A DNA stretch of 64,000 bases from Hyphomicrobiales bacterium (GTDB taxonomy: Bacteria; Pseudomonadota; Alphaproteobacteria; Rhizobiales; Beijerinckiaceae): NCBI GenBank assembly GCA_025351165.1, contig JANXWK010000005.1, positions 87,468 to 151,467 on the forward strand, read 5' to 3'. Made by a program: the position numbers and the translations under genes. Positions 8,028 to 18,275 of the stretch are shown piece by piece. The notes beneath the pieces were generated by a model. It ran no database searches. It had not been told where the DNA came from and worked only from the letters and a program-made list of their open reading frames with translations. Numbering within the stretch: the stretch's first letter is position 1; the number at the start of each line of letters is the position of its first letter.

Positions 8028-9425
8028 ATGACAAACCCAGTCGTGAATGATGAATGTATACCTACTTCTAAAATCGATGCAGTGGTTGGATGTCTTGCAG
8101 GTAACAGCGTAGACAATAACAGCGTAGACAACTTTGCCAAAACCTTTTTAAAAGATTTATTTAACGAGGCGATACAATTTGCAAAACCGTCCAGCTTTAT
8201 GGGAGAGTTTGTAAAAACTCACTTTCCTGAAAATCTTGAGGGGAAAATTATTGTTGTCGGTGCTGGCAAAGCAGCAGCTTCAATGGCAGCAGCTTTTGAA
8301 AATGCAGCATTTGAGCGCGGTTGGAATGATAGAATATCTGGTGTTGTTGTAACACGGTATGGCTATGAAGTTCCAACCTCCAGGATAAAGGTTTTAAAGG
8401 CTAACCATCCGGTTCCAGACGAGGCCTCTGTTGAAGCAGGTGAGACTATTCTTGCAGAGCTCAAGACAGTTGGCCCGGATGATCTGGTTATTTCACTTGT
8501 GTCTGGCGGCGGCTCTGCTCTTTTATGCGCACCAGCATCTGGTGTGTCTCTGGCAGACAAACAGCAGCTCAACAAGGTTCTTTTAAATAGTGGCGCGCCA
8601 ATTCACGCCATGAATTGCATACGCAAGCATGTATCCAAGATTAAGGGTGGTAGACTTGCAAGAGCTGCAATGCCAGCACGCATTATATCACTTCTAATGT
8701 CTGATATCCCAGGTGACGACGTATCATCCATTGCATCTGGCCCAACTGTTTCAGACGAATCAACATTGGAAATGGCTAGAAATTTTGTTGCAAAATATAA
8801 AATGGATTTGCCAGCCTCAATTTTGGAAGCCTTGAATGACCCTCGCAATGAAACGCCCAAAGAAAGTGACCGTTGCTTTAAAAATGCCCAAAATCACCTG
8901 GTTATGACCCCTGGCATGGTGCTGCAGAAGGTTATGGGGACAATCAAAAAAGCTGGATTTGAAATTCTTTATCTGGGTGATGCTCTTGAGGGCGAAGCCT
9001 CAGAACTGGGAAAAGCGCATGCAGAACTCGCAGTTCAGGCTGCACGGGACAACCGCAAACTATGCATCTTGTCTGGCGGGGAAACCACCGTTACCATGAA
9101 GGGTAAAGGTCGTGGTGGTCGCAATACAGAATATTTATTGTCTGTTGCACTCAGCTTGAATGGAGAATCAGGTGTTTACGCCCTTGCCGGCGATACAGAT
9201 GGTGTTGATGGCAGCGAAGACAATGCTGGAGCCATTATTGATCCAACAACACTAAAACGTGCAGAAGCATCAGGCATAAACTTAAAACATCATCTTGACC
9301 TGAATGATTCTTACACGGCATTTGAAGCCTTGAATGACTTGGTCGTTACTGGCCCTACCATGACAAATGTCAATGACTTCAGGGCTATTCTAGTATTGCC
9401 ACAGCATGACACACAAAAATATTAG
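8028..9425 (+). CDS. Glycerate 2-kinase (MOFRL/GckA family)
   Basis: Class II glycerate kinase, ATP + D-glycerate to 2-phosphoglycerate, joining glycerate or tartrate/serine-cycle breakdown to lower glycolysis. Evidence: the N-terminal DUF4147 domain with VVGAGKAAASMA and SGGGSALLCAP, and the C-terminal MOFRL domain with LSGGETTVTMKGKGRGGRN and AGDTDGVDGSEDNAGA. I place the start at ATG 8028, 8 bases after an AGGGAG ribosome-binding site; the in-frame GTG at 8019 overlaps that site. The older name hydroxypyruvate reductase (TtuD) for this family is generally considered wrong. Pyruvate kinase follows on the same strand, giving a glycerate-to-pyruvate route with enolase. Confidence 0.93.
   Translation: MTNPVVNDECIPTSKIDAVVGCLAGNSVDNNSVDNFAKTFLKDLFNEAIQFAKPSSFMGEFVKTHFPENLEGKIIVVGAGKAAASMAAAFENAAFERGWNDRISGVVVTRYGYEVPTSRIKVLKANHPVPDEASVEAGETILAELKTVGPDDLVISLVSGGGSALLCAPASGVSLADKQQLNKVLLNSGAPIHAMNCIRKHVSKIKGGRLARAAMPARIISLLMSDIPGDDVSSIASGPTVSDESTLEMARNFVAKYKMDLPASILEALNDPRNETPKESDRCFKNAQNHLVMTPGMVLQKVMGTIKKAGFEILYLGDALEGEASELGKAHAELAVQAARDNRKLCILSGGETTVTMKGKGRGGRNTEYLLSVALSLNGESGVYALAGDTDGVDGSEDNAGAIIDPTTLKRAEASGINLKHHLDLNDSYTAFEALNDLVVTGPTMTNVNDFRAILVLPQHDTQKY
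8103..8132 (+). repeat. 15-bp tandem duplication near the glycerate kinase N-terminus
   Basis: Two adjacent copies of AACAGCGTAGACAAY encode NSVDN-NSVDN in the non-conserved N-terminal extension, before the first conserved kinase motif. The copies differ by one base, so this is a recent in-frame slippage event with probably no effect on activity. Confidence 0.85.
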
Positions 9426-9529
9426 CAGCTTTTTTAGTTTATATTGTACGAAAAAAATAAAGAACTAAAGCAGGATCTAAATACCTTAAACAGATTTTGC
9501 AGAACAGATATCGCTCGAAGGGACTTAAA

Positions 9530-10993
9530 ATGAATAACCAGTCAACACAACCTGCTATTGGCTTTACAAAAAGCCGTTTTATTGAAAACCGACGTGTAAA
9601 AATTGTGGCGACACTTGGGCCATCCAGCTCCACAAAAGAACGTATACTTGCGCTTGTGCAGGCTGGTGCCAATGTGTTCAGGCTTAACTTTAGCCATGGC
9701 GTTCACGAAGATCATGCAGCACGCCTCAAAACAATACGCGAAATAGAAAGTGAGCTTGGTTTTCCAATCGGCGTTCTGGCAGATTTGCAGGGGCCAAAGC
9801 TACGGTGTGGAACCTTCGCAGGGGGCAAAATTATCCTTCTGGCTGGCGAAAGGTTTACGTTGGATTCTGATTCAACGCCTGGAACTGAGCTCCGCGTTTG
9901 CTTGCCCCACCCAGAAATTTTAAAAGTCCTGAAGCCTGGGCAGTTTCTGCTGCTTGATGATGGTAAAATTCGCCTTAAAGTTGTTGAGGCCTCGTCCGAC
10001 AAAGTTATAACAGAGGTTATAGCAGGGGGTGCCTTGTCTGACCGCAAGGGTGTCAATGTTCCAGATGCGATCATCCCAATGCCAGCTTTAACACCCAAAG
10101 ATTTACGTGATTTGGATTTTGCCCTTGAGCAGGGTGTGGATTGGGTGGCGCTTTCTTTTGTGCAGCTGGCAGAAGACGTTATTGCGTGCAAAAAGATTGT
10201 TGGCGACCGCGCACTGGTTATGGCCAAGATTGAAAAGCCATCAGCCTTGACTGATTTGGATGCAATTATTGCAGCCTCAGATGCCATCATGGTGGCACGC
10301 GGTGATCTAGGTGTTGAAACTCCTGCAGAAGACGTACCTGCAACACAAAAAGTTATTGTACGTGCGTGCCGTCAAGCTGCAAAACCAGTTATAGTAGCGA
10401 CACAGATGATGGAATCAATGATTTCAAGTCCGACACCTACGCGCGCAGAAGTGTCAGATGTGGCAACAGCTGTATTTGATGGGGCAGATGCTGTTATGCT
10501 CTCTGCAGAAAGCGCGAGCGGTGCCTATCCAGTAGAAGCTGTAGAAATGATGGCAAAAATTATTCGTAGCACAGAGCGCGATGAGTTTTATGCAGCCAGT
10601 CTTAAAAATTTGCCACGCATTCATGAACAGTCCCCCTATGGGGCTATTGCAGCGGCAGCTGTTGTGCTTGGCGAAACAATTGGCAGCAGGGCAATTGTCA
10701 CATATACCAGCTCAGGTAAAACAACGTTTCGCGTTGCAAGTGACAGGCCTAAAACACCAATCATAACTTTAACTGCATCTGCAAAAACAGCTCGAAGAGT
10801 ATGTCTTGTCTGGGGAACAATTCCCATTGTAGGTGAAAACTGCCATAGTTTTGCTGAAATGCTCGACATTTGCATAAGAGTTTTGCACGATCACGATCTT
10901 GTCATTAAAGATGATCATGTAGTGGTAACGGCTGGGGTTCCATTTGGCTCTCCAGGTGCAACCAATATCTTGAGACTTGTCACTATTCCATAA
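9530..10993 (+). CDS. pyk: Pyruvate kinase
   Basis: Converts phosphoenolpyruvate + ADP to pyruvate + ATP, the last step of glycolysis. The 487-residue protein has the A-domain barrel interrupted by the B domain (about 95-190) and a C-terminal regulatory domain (from about 370). Key motifs are VRLNFSHG-like FRLNFSHGVHEDH, the catalytic Lys of MAKIEKPSAL and the MVARGDLGVE metal-binding loop. Start ATG 9530 lies 6 bases after GAAGGGA; an upstream in-frame TTG at 9497 is not needed. The 104-base gap to the glycerate kinase gene contains no strong terminator, so some read-through is possible. Confidence 0.96.
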   Translation: MNNQSTQPAIGFTKSRFIENRRVKIVATLGPSSSTKERILALVQAGANVFRLNFSHGVHEDHAARLKTIREIESELGFPIGVLADLQGPKLRCGTFAGGKIILLAGERFTLDSDSTPGTELRVCLPHPEILKVLKPGQFLLLDDGKIRLKVVEASSDKVITEVIAGGALSDRKGVNVPDAIIPMPALTPKDLRDLDFALEQGVDWVALSFVQLAEDVIACKKIVGDRALVMAKIEKPSALTDLDAIIAASDAIMVARGDLGVETPAEDVPATQKVIVRACRQAAKPVIVATQMMESMISSPTPTRAEVSDVATAVFDGADAVMLSAESASGAYPVEAVEMMAKIIRSTERDEFYAASLKNLPRIHEQSPYGAIAAAAVVLGETIGSRAIVTYTSSGKTTFRVASDRPKTPIITLTASAKTARRVCLVWGTIPIVGENCHSFAEMLDICIRVLHDHDLVIKDDHVVVTAGVPFGSPGATNILRLVTIP

Positions 10994-11015
10994 TTTGAAA
11001 GCGCATATTGAACCT

Positions 11016-11056
11016 CTTCATACCTGTGGAGTAATCTTATATCCGTGGGTATGAAG
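11016..11056. repeat. Inverted repeat downstream of pyk
   Basis: CTTCATACC at 11016-11024 is repeated in inverse as GGTATGAAG at 11048-11056, with a 23-base loop. It lies 22 bases after the pyk stop and is followed by a short T/A-rich run. It could be a weak terminator or mRNA-stabilising hairpin; the long loop and lack of a real T tract make this uncertain. Confidence 0.35.
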
Positions 11057-11208
11057 TTCTTTAAAAATAAAGTGCATGGCTTGAATCTACTCAAGCTATT
11101 TATAAAGCTGAAGCTGTCTTCAACAGGTAACCAAGCTAAACCTTAAACCCTGTAACTTGGCACAATCCTGTCCTTGATGAGGACGCTTTATTTAAGCATA
11201 AACACAAA

Positions 11209-11439
11209 TCATTCACGGATTGGCTCAATTTTTGTTGCGCCTTTAATGAACTTCCAGATGGCATATGTACCGCCGACCAGGCAAAGACCAATCAGCAAAT
11301 CCTTTGCCATATCCCCAAGCTGATAAAAACTGCCCATTGCCCAGCCAAATGCCAATGCGGCGCCTAAAATCTCGGTGCCAACCAGAATGGCAGCAGAAAT
11401 AATGGTAATGAGGTGAGTTCGGTTGATGCGGGTGGTCAT
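11209..11439 (-). CDS. Small two-helix membrane protein, unknown function
   Basis: A 76-residue protein with two hydrophobic segments (about 9-32, HLITIISAAILVGTEILGAAL, written here in part, and 45-63, LLIGLCLVGGTYAIWKFI) and a charged C-terminus (GATKIEPIRE). Codon usage and hydrophobic pattern suggest a real gene, and similar small proteins occur in this order, but I do not recognise a named family. It is isolated between pyk and the NicO gene, convergent with pyk. Confidence 0.65.
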   Translation of the reverse strand: MTTRINRTHLITIISAAILVGTEILGAALAFGWAMGSFYQLGDMAKDLLIGLCLVGGTYAIWKFIKGATKIEPIRE

Positions 11440-11506
11440 GTGGTATATCCCCGTTAATGTGTGTCTAGCAGTTATAACGACTTCGGTATATAATCAACTT
11501 AATCCT

Positions 11507-12520
11507 TCAACCCCCACCTGCCAAAAATCCAGACAGCAATCCAGCACCCAGCAGGCATATAAAAACAGCGGCTCCAAGTTCCAGCCCACGAATGGCAATA
11601 AATCCAGAGCGCGACTTACCGCTGGCAAGCTTGAGGGCAAAAACTTTCGCGTATACTGCCAAAGCTGCAATAAGGGAAGTTGTAACAGCTGTGCCAATAG
11701 ACATAGCTGTAACTGCTATAACACCGGCCAATAATATCCCTTGTGCCAAGCTGAATACGAGTACCAGAATTGCTCCTGTACAGGGACGAAGGCCTGCTGC
11801 AAAAACGGTCGCTGCAATTTCCCGCACGTTCATTTTGTTGAGCAGATTTACTTCAGGCATATGATTATGGCTACAGTCGGCACCGTGAACATGGATGGAA
11901 TTACCGTGAAAAGCTGCTAAAAACCCGCGGCTCTTGCGCCAAACGAGCCATAACCCAAGTATGAACATGGCAGTATAACTCATGACTTCAATGTAAGAGG
12001 CTGTGACTGTCATGTCTCTGGCTGTTCCACGAAAAATAATTGTTATGACACCAATAATGATAATAGCCACGCAGCCTTGAAGGGCTGCAGACAAAAAGGA
12101 GAGTAAAATGCCCCGCCGAAGTGCATTGTCATTGGCCATCATATAGGAGGCGATAATCGCCTTGCCATGGCCTGGCCCAGCTGCGTGAAACATGCCATAG
12201 GCAAAAGAAAGCCAGGCTAGATACCATGTTGAGGCACCATCAGATTTTGCTGCAAGAACAAGAGTGTTAATGGCTTTGTAAAATTCATTTTGCTTGGCTA
12301 AGATCCAGGCTACAACTGCATTTGCAGGGATAGTGGCTGCGCCCTCTGCTCCTCCAATGCCAAACGGTATTTTACGTGGAGGAATTTGAGCAAGACTGGC
12401 ATCAGATGAAATAAGGGCAGCCAACATGAAAAATGCAATAAAAAATAGGCTGTTTCTAATGCCCACTTGCCATATTTCAATTGTATTGACACCAGATCCC
12501 TGACGAGCGTTCACGGACAT
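11507..12520 (-). CDS. NicO-family nickel/cobalt (or other metal) transporter
   Basis: Polytopic inner-membrane protein related to RcnA/NicO. After a hydrophobic N-terminus ending LAQIPP, it has the signature HAAGPGHGKAIIASYM in the first transmembrane bundle, a His-rich cytoplasmic loop (IHVHGADCSHNHMPE) and the conserved GLRPCTGAILVLVFSLAQG segment. In RcnA the His-rich loop helps metal export; substrate here cannot be fixed. The start overlaps the end of the DUF1007 gene by 10 bases, so the two are translationally coupled and probably work together. Confidence 0.88.
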   Translation of the reverse strand: MSVNARQGSGVNTIEIWQVGIRNSLFFIAFFMLAALISSDASLAQIPPRKIPFGIGGAEGAATIPANAVVAWILAKQNEFYKAINTLVLAAKSDGASTWYLAWLSFAYGMFHAAGPGHGKAIIASYMMANDNALRRGILLSFLSAALQGCVAIIIIGVITIIFRGTARDMTVTASYIEVMSYTAMFILGLWLVWRKSRGFLAAFHGNSIHVHGADCSHNHMPEVNLLNKMNVREIAATVFAAGLRPCTGAILVLVFSLAQGILLAGVIAVTAMSIGTAVTTSLIAALAVYAKVFALKLASGKSRSGFIAIRGLELGAAVFICLLGAGLLSGFLAGGG

Positions 12521-13164
12521 ACTATCAAAGCATGTGTGGCAAACCCTGCTCCATAATTATTCGATGAACTCATCTGGGTAAAAAAATCTTCTGAAAGGTT
12601 TTTTGATTTAGCTGTGTCGATTTGAGGTGGCTTCTTCATCGTAACCATGCACGAAGCGGGCGCACCAGATAAAGTCACTGGGTTAATGTCAGCAAAACTG
12701 AAATCAACATAGTAGGTTGAATCATAAACCTCAAACGTAACTGTTTTACCCGAAACAGGGACTTTAAGGGGTAGAAAAAAATGCAGGGTCAATTTTTTAT
12801 TGCTGAACTCAAGCCATTGATCTTTAGGGTCAGTAAATTCAAATTTCTTGCCAGCAGATTTTCCAGAGCTGAAATATCCAAACTCGCTTAAAGATTCAAC
12901 GTTGGTTTTAGCCAGCTCTGCTAAGTCCTCTCTGGTATATTTACCGTCTTTTTTGCTATCCAGCCCCTGTACAGCAAAAATTGAAAAATTTTCATCAAAT
13001 GTCCAATGATGACGTATGCCTGTCAAATTTGCAGATGCATCATAAATCAACTCAGATTGAGCCTGGATAAAAACATGCGGATGTGCATTGGCCGATGTTG
13101 AAAAACACAAGCATATTAGTACAGCTTTTAAAAAGTTTAATATTGGTTTTTTTAAAAAATACAT
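12511..13164 (-). CDS. DUF1007 family periplasmic protein
   Basis: A 217-residue secreted protein that is a standard partner of NicO-type transporters. The start at 13164 gives a clear signal peptide (KK, then hydrophobic 8-21, cleavage after ANA at 25-27), leaving a mature N-terminus HPHVFI, a likely metal-binding site. The frame stays open upstream to 13284, but that extension would bury the signal. DUF1007 strands with YYVDFSFADINPVTLS follow. Its His-rich mature terminus and coupling to the transporter suggest a periplasmic metal-handling role; this is inference. Confidence 0.86.
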   Translation of the reverse strand: MYFLKKPILNFLKAVLICLCFSTSANAHPHVFIQAQSELIYDASANLTGIRHHWTFDENFSIFAVQGLDSKKDGKYTREDLAELAKTNVESLSEFGYFSSGKSAGKKFEFTDPKDQWLEFSNKKLTLHFFLPLKVPVSGKTVTFEVYDSTYYVDFSFADINPVTLSGAPASCMVTMKKPPQIDTAKSKNLSEDFFTQMSSSNNYGAGFATHALIVCP

Positions 13165-13500
13165 TATGGCTTGCACTCGGTTGAAAGTTAAAATCCAGTA
13201 TTTTAATACCATTATTTTAATGTGATAACTATGGCAAGGTGCAGCCTTATTATGCAAATAATGCATTGAATAAAATTTAAACATCTATTTTGCGGGCTTG
13301 ATTTCAGTTTCTTTATAAAATCAATTAAAAAAACGCATTAAAAACTTTAAAAGCGTCATTATACCACTTGGCAAAACCAGGTGCTTCATGCAATTGATGC
13401 ACGCATGATAGGACAGTAAAGTTGACCCTTTTTGATAGTAAGATTTAAAGTTTTACGTATATCAGCTAAAAAGACTAAACGAGCGGTGTGGGAGAAAAGC
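13165..13500. other. Intergenic region between DUF1007 gene and gltB
   Basis: About 336 bases, AT-rich, with no credible gene. It must hold divergent promoters for gltB and the metal-transport pair. A hairpin (CACTTGG, loop CAAAA, CCAGGTG at 13365-13383, one G-U pair) and an overlapping palindrome-like ATGCAATTGATGCA lie 110-130 bases before gltB and could be leader structure or a regulator site. No known riboswitch motif is apparent. Confidence 0.5.
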
Positions 13501-16500
13501 ATGCAGGGAATAAAAAAAGAAAATAAAAAAGGAAATGGCGCAGGTTTAATGGCGTTGTCACCCAAAGTAAAACGCGCCAGCAAACATGCCTCCAGCACTC
13601 TGGAACTGGCCCGCCTGCATGTGCCTGTGCCTGGAATGCCAGAAGCGCAAGGGCTTTATAACCCTCAAAATGAAAAAGATTCCTGCGGCGTTGGCTTTGT
13701 GGTGGATATGAAAAACCGCAAGACCCATGCAATTGTTGAACAGGGCTTGTTGATCTTGAAAAATCTTGATCATCGCGGTGCTGTAGGGGCAGATCCCAAG
13801 CTTGGCGATGGCTGTGGCATTCTCGTGCAGATCCCCCATGAGTTCTTCAAAGCTGAACTCAGCTTGCAGGGTATACAGCTTGATGGGCCAGGTTCTTACG
13901 CCATAGGACATATTTTTATGCCACGCGATGAGAATGGTCTGCGTGAATCTGCTAAGATTATCGAAAAAGCAGTGACGGACGAAGGACTTGTCTTTTTAGG
14001 CTGGCGCGATGTACCAGTCGATAATTCTGATTTGGGTGAAACTGTAAAAGATGTTGAGCCTGTCCACAAACAGCTTATTATTGGTCGCCCTGCCAATATT
14101 ACCGATGAAGAGGCGTTTGAACGCAGGTTGCTGGTTGTACGTAAGGTCATCTCTAACGCTATTTATATAAAGCGCGACCCTAAAATGCTTGGCTATTATG
14201 TGGTGAGCCTGTCATGCCGCACCATTGTTTACAAAGGCATGATCCTTGTCAGTCAGCTTGGCAATTATTTCCGTGATTTGCTGGATCCACGCTTTGTGAG
14301 CGCAATTGCCCTCGTGCATCAGCGTTTTGCCACCAACACATTCCCTGCCTGGCAACTGGCACATCCTTATCGCATGGTGGCGCATAATGGAGAGATCAAC
14401 ACATTGCGCGGCAATGTAAACTGGATGGCAGCGCGTCAGGCAACTGTTGATTCTGAACTCTTTGGCAATGATATTTCGAAACTCTGGCCTATTTCCTACG
14501 AAGGGCAGTCAGATACGGCCTGCTTTGATAATGCGCTCGAATTTTTGGTTCGGGGCGGTTATTCTCTTGCCCATGCCGTAATGATGCTGATCCCAGAGGC
14601 CTGGGCTGGCAATCCGTTAATGAGCGAAGAACGCCGCGCCTTTTATGAATACCACGCCGCCCTCATGGAGCCATGGGATGGGCCAGCCAATATTGCCTTT
14701 AGTGATGGCAAGCAGATTGGTGCAACGCTTGATCGCAATGGTCTTCGTCCAAGCCGCTATTTTGTCACAAAAGATGATTTGGTGGTTATGGCCTCTGAAA
14801 TGGGCGTGTTGCCAATTCCAGAAGCTGATATAGTCCAGAAATGGCGTTTGCAACCTGGTAAAATGCTCCTTATTGATCTCGAACAAGGGCGCATCATTGA
14901 AGATGCGGAAATCAAAAAATCCCTATCTGAGGCCAATCCCTATCGTGAATGGTTGAGCCGCACACAGATTGTGCTGGAAGATTTGAAGCCGGTGGCGGCA
15001 AGGGCTTCCCGCACAGATGTGACCTTGCTTGATAGGCAGCAGGCATTTGGCTATACACAGGAGGATCTGAAACTGCTGCTGTCGCCAATGGCGGTTACAG
15101 GCCAAGAGGCTGTTGGCTCCATGGGGACAGACACGCCAATTTCTGCACTCTCAAGTAAATCCAAGCTGCTTTACACATATTTCAAGCAGAATTTTGCACA
15201 GGTCACCAATCCACCAATTGATCCAATTCGGGAAGAATTGGTGATGAGCCTGGTATCATTCATCGGGCCGCGTCCTAATATATTTGACCTTGAGGGTAAT
15301 TCTCGCCGCAAACGTCTGGAAGTGCGTCAACCCATTCTAACCAATGAGGATTTGGAAAAAATCCGCTGCATTGGGCAGATTGAAGACAGGTTTGATACGA
15401 AAACGCTTGATATCACCTATCCTTCTGAAAAAGCCGATAGCGGCATGGAAGATGCGCTGGTGCGTTTATGCGAGCGGGCTGAATCAGCTGTTGCTGGCGG
15501 TTACAACATTATTATCCTCTCGGATCGCATGGTGGGATCTGACCGCATTCCAATACCTGCGCTTTTGGCAACAGCCGCCGTACATCATCATCTTATCCGA
15601 AAAGGTCTGCGCACGGCTGTTGGGTTGGTTGTGGAAACTGGAGAAGCGCGTGAAATCCACCATTTTGCGTGCCTTGCTGGCTACGGAGCAGAGGCAGTAA
15701 ACCCATATCTAGCGTTTGAAACCATGCTTTCCATGCAGGCAGACATGGAATTTCCTGAAGGCGTTGAGCAAAAGGAAGTCGTCAAACGGTATATTAAATC
15801 AATTGGCAAAGGCTTGTTGAAAGTCATGTCCAAAATGGGCATTTCAACTTATCAATCCTATTGCGGGGCACAGATTTTTGATGCTGTGGGCTTGTCATCT
15901 GAATTTGTTGAGCGTTATTTTTTCGGAACTGCCACAATGATTGAGGGCGTTGGCCTCAAAGAAGTGGCGCGTGAGACTGTGTGGCGTCATACAGACGCTT
16001 TTGGTAATGCCCCAATCTATCGTAAAATGCTCGATGTAGGAGGCGATTATGCCTATCGCATCAGAGGTGAAGCCCATAGCTGGTCGCCTGAATCGGTCTC
16101 GCTCTTGCAACATGCGGTTCGTGGCAATTCTCAGGATAAATACCGTGCCTTTGCCAAATTGCTCAACGAGCAGGAAGAGCAGCTTCTTACCATCCGTGGA
16201 CTGTTCCGCATCAAGACAGCCAGTGAGGATGGTCGTACACCTGTGCCGTTATCCAGCGTTGAACCAGCGTCAGAGATCGTTAAACGCTTTGCAACAGGCG
16301 CAATGTCCTATGGCTCAATCTCGCGTGAAGCGCATACAACTTTAGCAATTGCCATGAACCGTATTGGGGCAAAATCCAACACAGGTGAGGGCGGCGAAGA
16401 GAGTGACCGCTTTACACCCCTCGCAAACGGCGATTCCATGCGATCCGCTATCAAGCAGGTTGCCTCAGGCCGTTTTGGTGTGACAGCAGAATATCTTGTT

Positions 16501-18273
16501 AATTCTGATATGATCCAGATCAAAATGGCGCAGGGTGCAAAACCAGGCGAAGGCGGGCAGTTGCCTGGCCACAAGGTGGATGCTGTTATTGCCAAGGTGC
16601 GCCACTCAACACAGGGCGTTGGCTTGATTTCGCCACCGCCTCACCATGATATTTATTCCATTGAGGATTTGGCTCAGCTCATCTATGATCTTAAAAACGT
16701 CAATCCACGGGCAGATTTGTCGGTCAAGCTTGTGTCAGAGGTCGGTGTTGGCACTGTTGCAGCTGGCGTTACCAAAGCGCGGGCTGACCATCTCACAATT
16801 TCTGGTTACGAGGGCGGCACGGGGGCAAGCCCACTCACATCCATCAAGCATACAGGCAGCCCATGGGAAATTGGCCTGGCTGAAACACACCAGACTTTGG
16901 TGCTCAATCGCCTGCGCTCACGCGTTGCCGTGCAGGTTGATGGGGGGTTGCGCACAGGGCGCGATATTGTGATTGGGGCCCTTTTGGGCGCTGATGAGTT
17001 TGGGCTGGCAACGGCTCCATTGGTGGCAGCTGGCTGCATTATGATGCGAAAATGCCATTTGAACACCTGCCCTGTTGGGGTTGCAACACAGGATCCTGTC
17101 TTGCGTAAGCGTTTTGTAGGTCAACCAGAGCATGTGATTAACTACTTCTTCTTTGTAGCTGAAGAAGTGCGTGAATTAATGGCTGAAATGGGCTTTACCA
17201 AAATTGATGAAATGGTGGGCCAGCTTCAAATGCTGGATAAATCCAAGGTTGTCGATCATTGGAAAACCAATGGTCTTGATTTTACTAAACTGTTTCATAA
17301 GCCTGAATGCCATGCGGATGATACGATTTATCACACTCAATATCAGGATCATAATCTTGAAAATGTGCTGGATCGCACCCTCATTGCAGAGGCAACAGAC
17401 GCATTGGAACATAAACAGCCCGTGCAGATAACCACGCAAATTCGTAATTATGACCGCGCTGTAGGGGCAATGCTTTCGGGCGAAGTTGCCAAACGGTACG
17501 GCCATATGGGTTTGCGAGATGATACCATACATGTGAAATTAACAGGCACTTCAGGTCAGAGTTTTGGTGCATGGTTGGCCGCAGGTGTAACACTTGAGCT
17601 GGAAGGCGAAGCCAATGACTATGTTGGAAAGGGATTGTCAGGTGGTAAACTGATTATTTATCCATCAAGAGACACAAAAATCATCCCTCATGAAAGCATT
17701 ATTGCAGGGAATACGCTGCTTTATGGCGCAATTTCTGGCGAAGCCTATATTAGCGGCGTAGTGGGTGAACGCTTTGCCGTGAGAAATTCAGGTGCGGTTG
17801 CCGTTGTTGAGGGCACGGGCGATCATTGCTGCGAATATATGACAGGCGGCGTGGTGGTGGTTATCGGACAAACCGGACGTAATTTTGCAGCTGGCATGTC
17901 GGGCGGCATTGCTTATGTGTTGGATGAGGATAACAGCTTTGCCTCACGTTGTAATCTGGCAATGGTTGATCTTGAACCTGTACAGGCCGAAGAAGACCTG
18001 ATGCTGCAACTGCATAATCGAGGTGGTGATTTAGAGGGGCATGGCAAGGTGGATGTGATGGAGGATATGACGCGTTTTGATAGTGAGCGCCTGCATCAGC
18101 TTATCGCCAACCATGCGCGCTACACAAACTCAGCGCGTGCCAGACAAATTTTGGAGAACTGGGAACAGTATCAGCCGCAATTTAGAAAAGTTATGCCAGT
18201 TGAATATAAAAGGGCATTGTCAGAAAAAATGGCGCGTGAACAAGTGCAGCCAATGTTGTTGGCGGGAGAATAA
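13501..18273 (+). CDS. gltB: Glutamate synthase (NADPH) large subunit
   Basis: GOGAT alpha subunit: glutamine-derived ammonia plus 2-oxoglutarate gives glutamate. Order of domains: class-II glutaminase (catalytic Cys62 in KDSCGVGFV, exposed after propeptide cleavage), central linker domain, FMN-binding synthase barrel with the 3Fe-4S cysteines in [18 protein letters not shown], and the C-terminal GXGXG beta-helix with repeated G-rich turns ([24 protein letters not shown]). I use ATG 13501 after GGGAG; an ATG at 13549 would shorten the propeptide from 61 to 45 residues, closer to other bacteria. gltD follows 2 bases after the stop. Confidence 0.97.
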   Translation: MQGIKKENKKGNGAGLMALSPKVKRASKHASSTLELARLHVPVPGMPEAQGLYNPQNEKDSCGVGFVVDMKNRKTHAIVEQGLLILKNLDHRGAVGADPKLGDGCGILVQIPHEFFKAELSLQGIQLDGPGSYAIGHIFMPRDENGLRESAKIIEKAVTDEGLVFLGWRDVPVDNSDLGETVKDVEPVHKQLIIGRPANITDEEAFERRLLVVRKVISNAIYIKRDPKMLGYYVVSLSCRTIVYKGMILVSQLGNYFRDLLDPRFVSAIALVHQRFATNTFPAWQLAHPYRMVAHNGEINTLRGNVNWMAARQATVDSELFGNDISKLWPISYEGQSDTACFDNALEFLVRGGYSLAHAVMMLIPEAWAGNPLMSEERRAFYEYHAALMEPWDGPANIAFSDGKQIGATLDRNGLRPSRYFVTKDDLVVMASEMGVLPIPEADIVQKWRLQPGKMLLIDLEQGRIIEDAEIKKSLSEANPYREWLSRTQIVLEDLKPVAARASRTDVTLLDRQQAFGYTQEDLKLLLSPMAVTGQEAVGSMGTDTPISALSSKSKLLYTYFKQNFAQVTNPPIDPIREELVMSLVSFIGPRPNIFDLEGNSRRKRLEVRQPILTNEDLEKIRCIGQIEDRFDTKTLDITYPSEKADSGMEDALVRLCERAESAVAGGYNIIILSDRMVGSDRIPIPALLATAAVHHHLIRKGLRTAVGLVVETGEAREIHHFACLAGYGAEAVNPYLAFETMLSMQADMEFPEGVEQKEVVKRYIKSIGKGLLKVMSKMGISTYQSYCGAQIFDAVGLSSEFVERYFFGTATMIEGVGLKEVARETVWRHTDAFGNAPIYRKMLDVGGDYAYRIRGEAHSWSPESVSLLQHAVRGNSQDKYRAFAKLLNEQEEQLLTIRGLFRIKTASEDGRTPVPLSSVEPASEIVKRFATGAMSYGSISREAHTTLAIAMNRIGAKSNTGEGGEESDRFTPLANGDSMRSAIKQVASGRFGVTAEYLVNSDMIQIKMAQGAKPGEGGQLPGHKVDAVIAKVRHSTQGVGLISPPPHHDIYSIEDLAQLIYDLKNVNPRADLSVKLVSEVGVGTVAAGVTKARADHLTISGYEGGTGASPLTSIKHTGSPWEIGLAETHQTLVLNRLRSRVAVQVDGGLRTGRDIVIGALLGADEFGLATAPLVAAGCIMMRKCHLNTCPVGVATQDPVLRKRFVGQPEHVINYFFFVAEEVRELMAEMGFTKIDEMVGQLQMLDKSKVVDHWKTNGLDFTKLFHKPECHADDTIYHTQYQDHNLENVLDRTLIAEATDALEHKQPVQITTQIRNYDRAVGAMLSGEVAKRYGHMGLRDDTIHVKLTGTSGQSFGAWLAAGVTLELEGEANDYVGKGLSGGKLIIYPSRDTKIIPHESIIAGNTLLYGAISGEAYISGVVGERFAVRNSGAVAVVEGTGDHCCEYMTGGVVVVIGQTGRNFAAGMSGGIAYVLDEDNSFASRCNLAMVDLEPVQAEEDLMLQLHNRGGDLEGHGKVDVMEDMTRFDSERLHQLIANHARYTNSARARQILENWEQYQPQFRKVMPVEYKRALSEKMAREQVQPMLLAGE

Positions 18274-18275
18274 TC

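Noticed and set aside
9439..10290. 192- and 77-codon minus-strand frames inside pyk
   Set aside because: pyk motifs are intact on the plus strand and the opposite frames have Ser/Arg-rich shadow composition.
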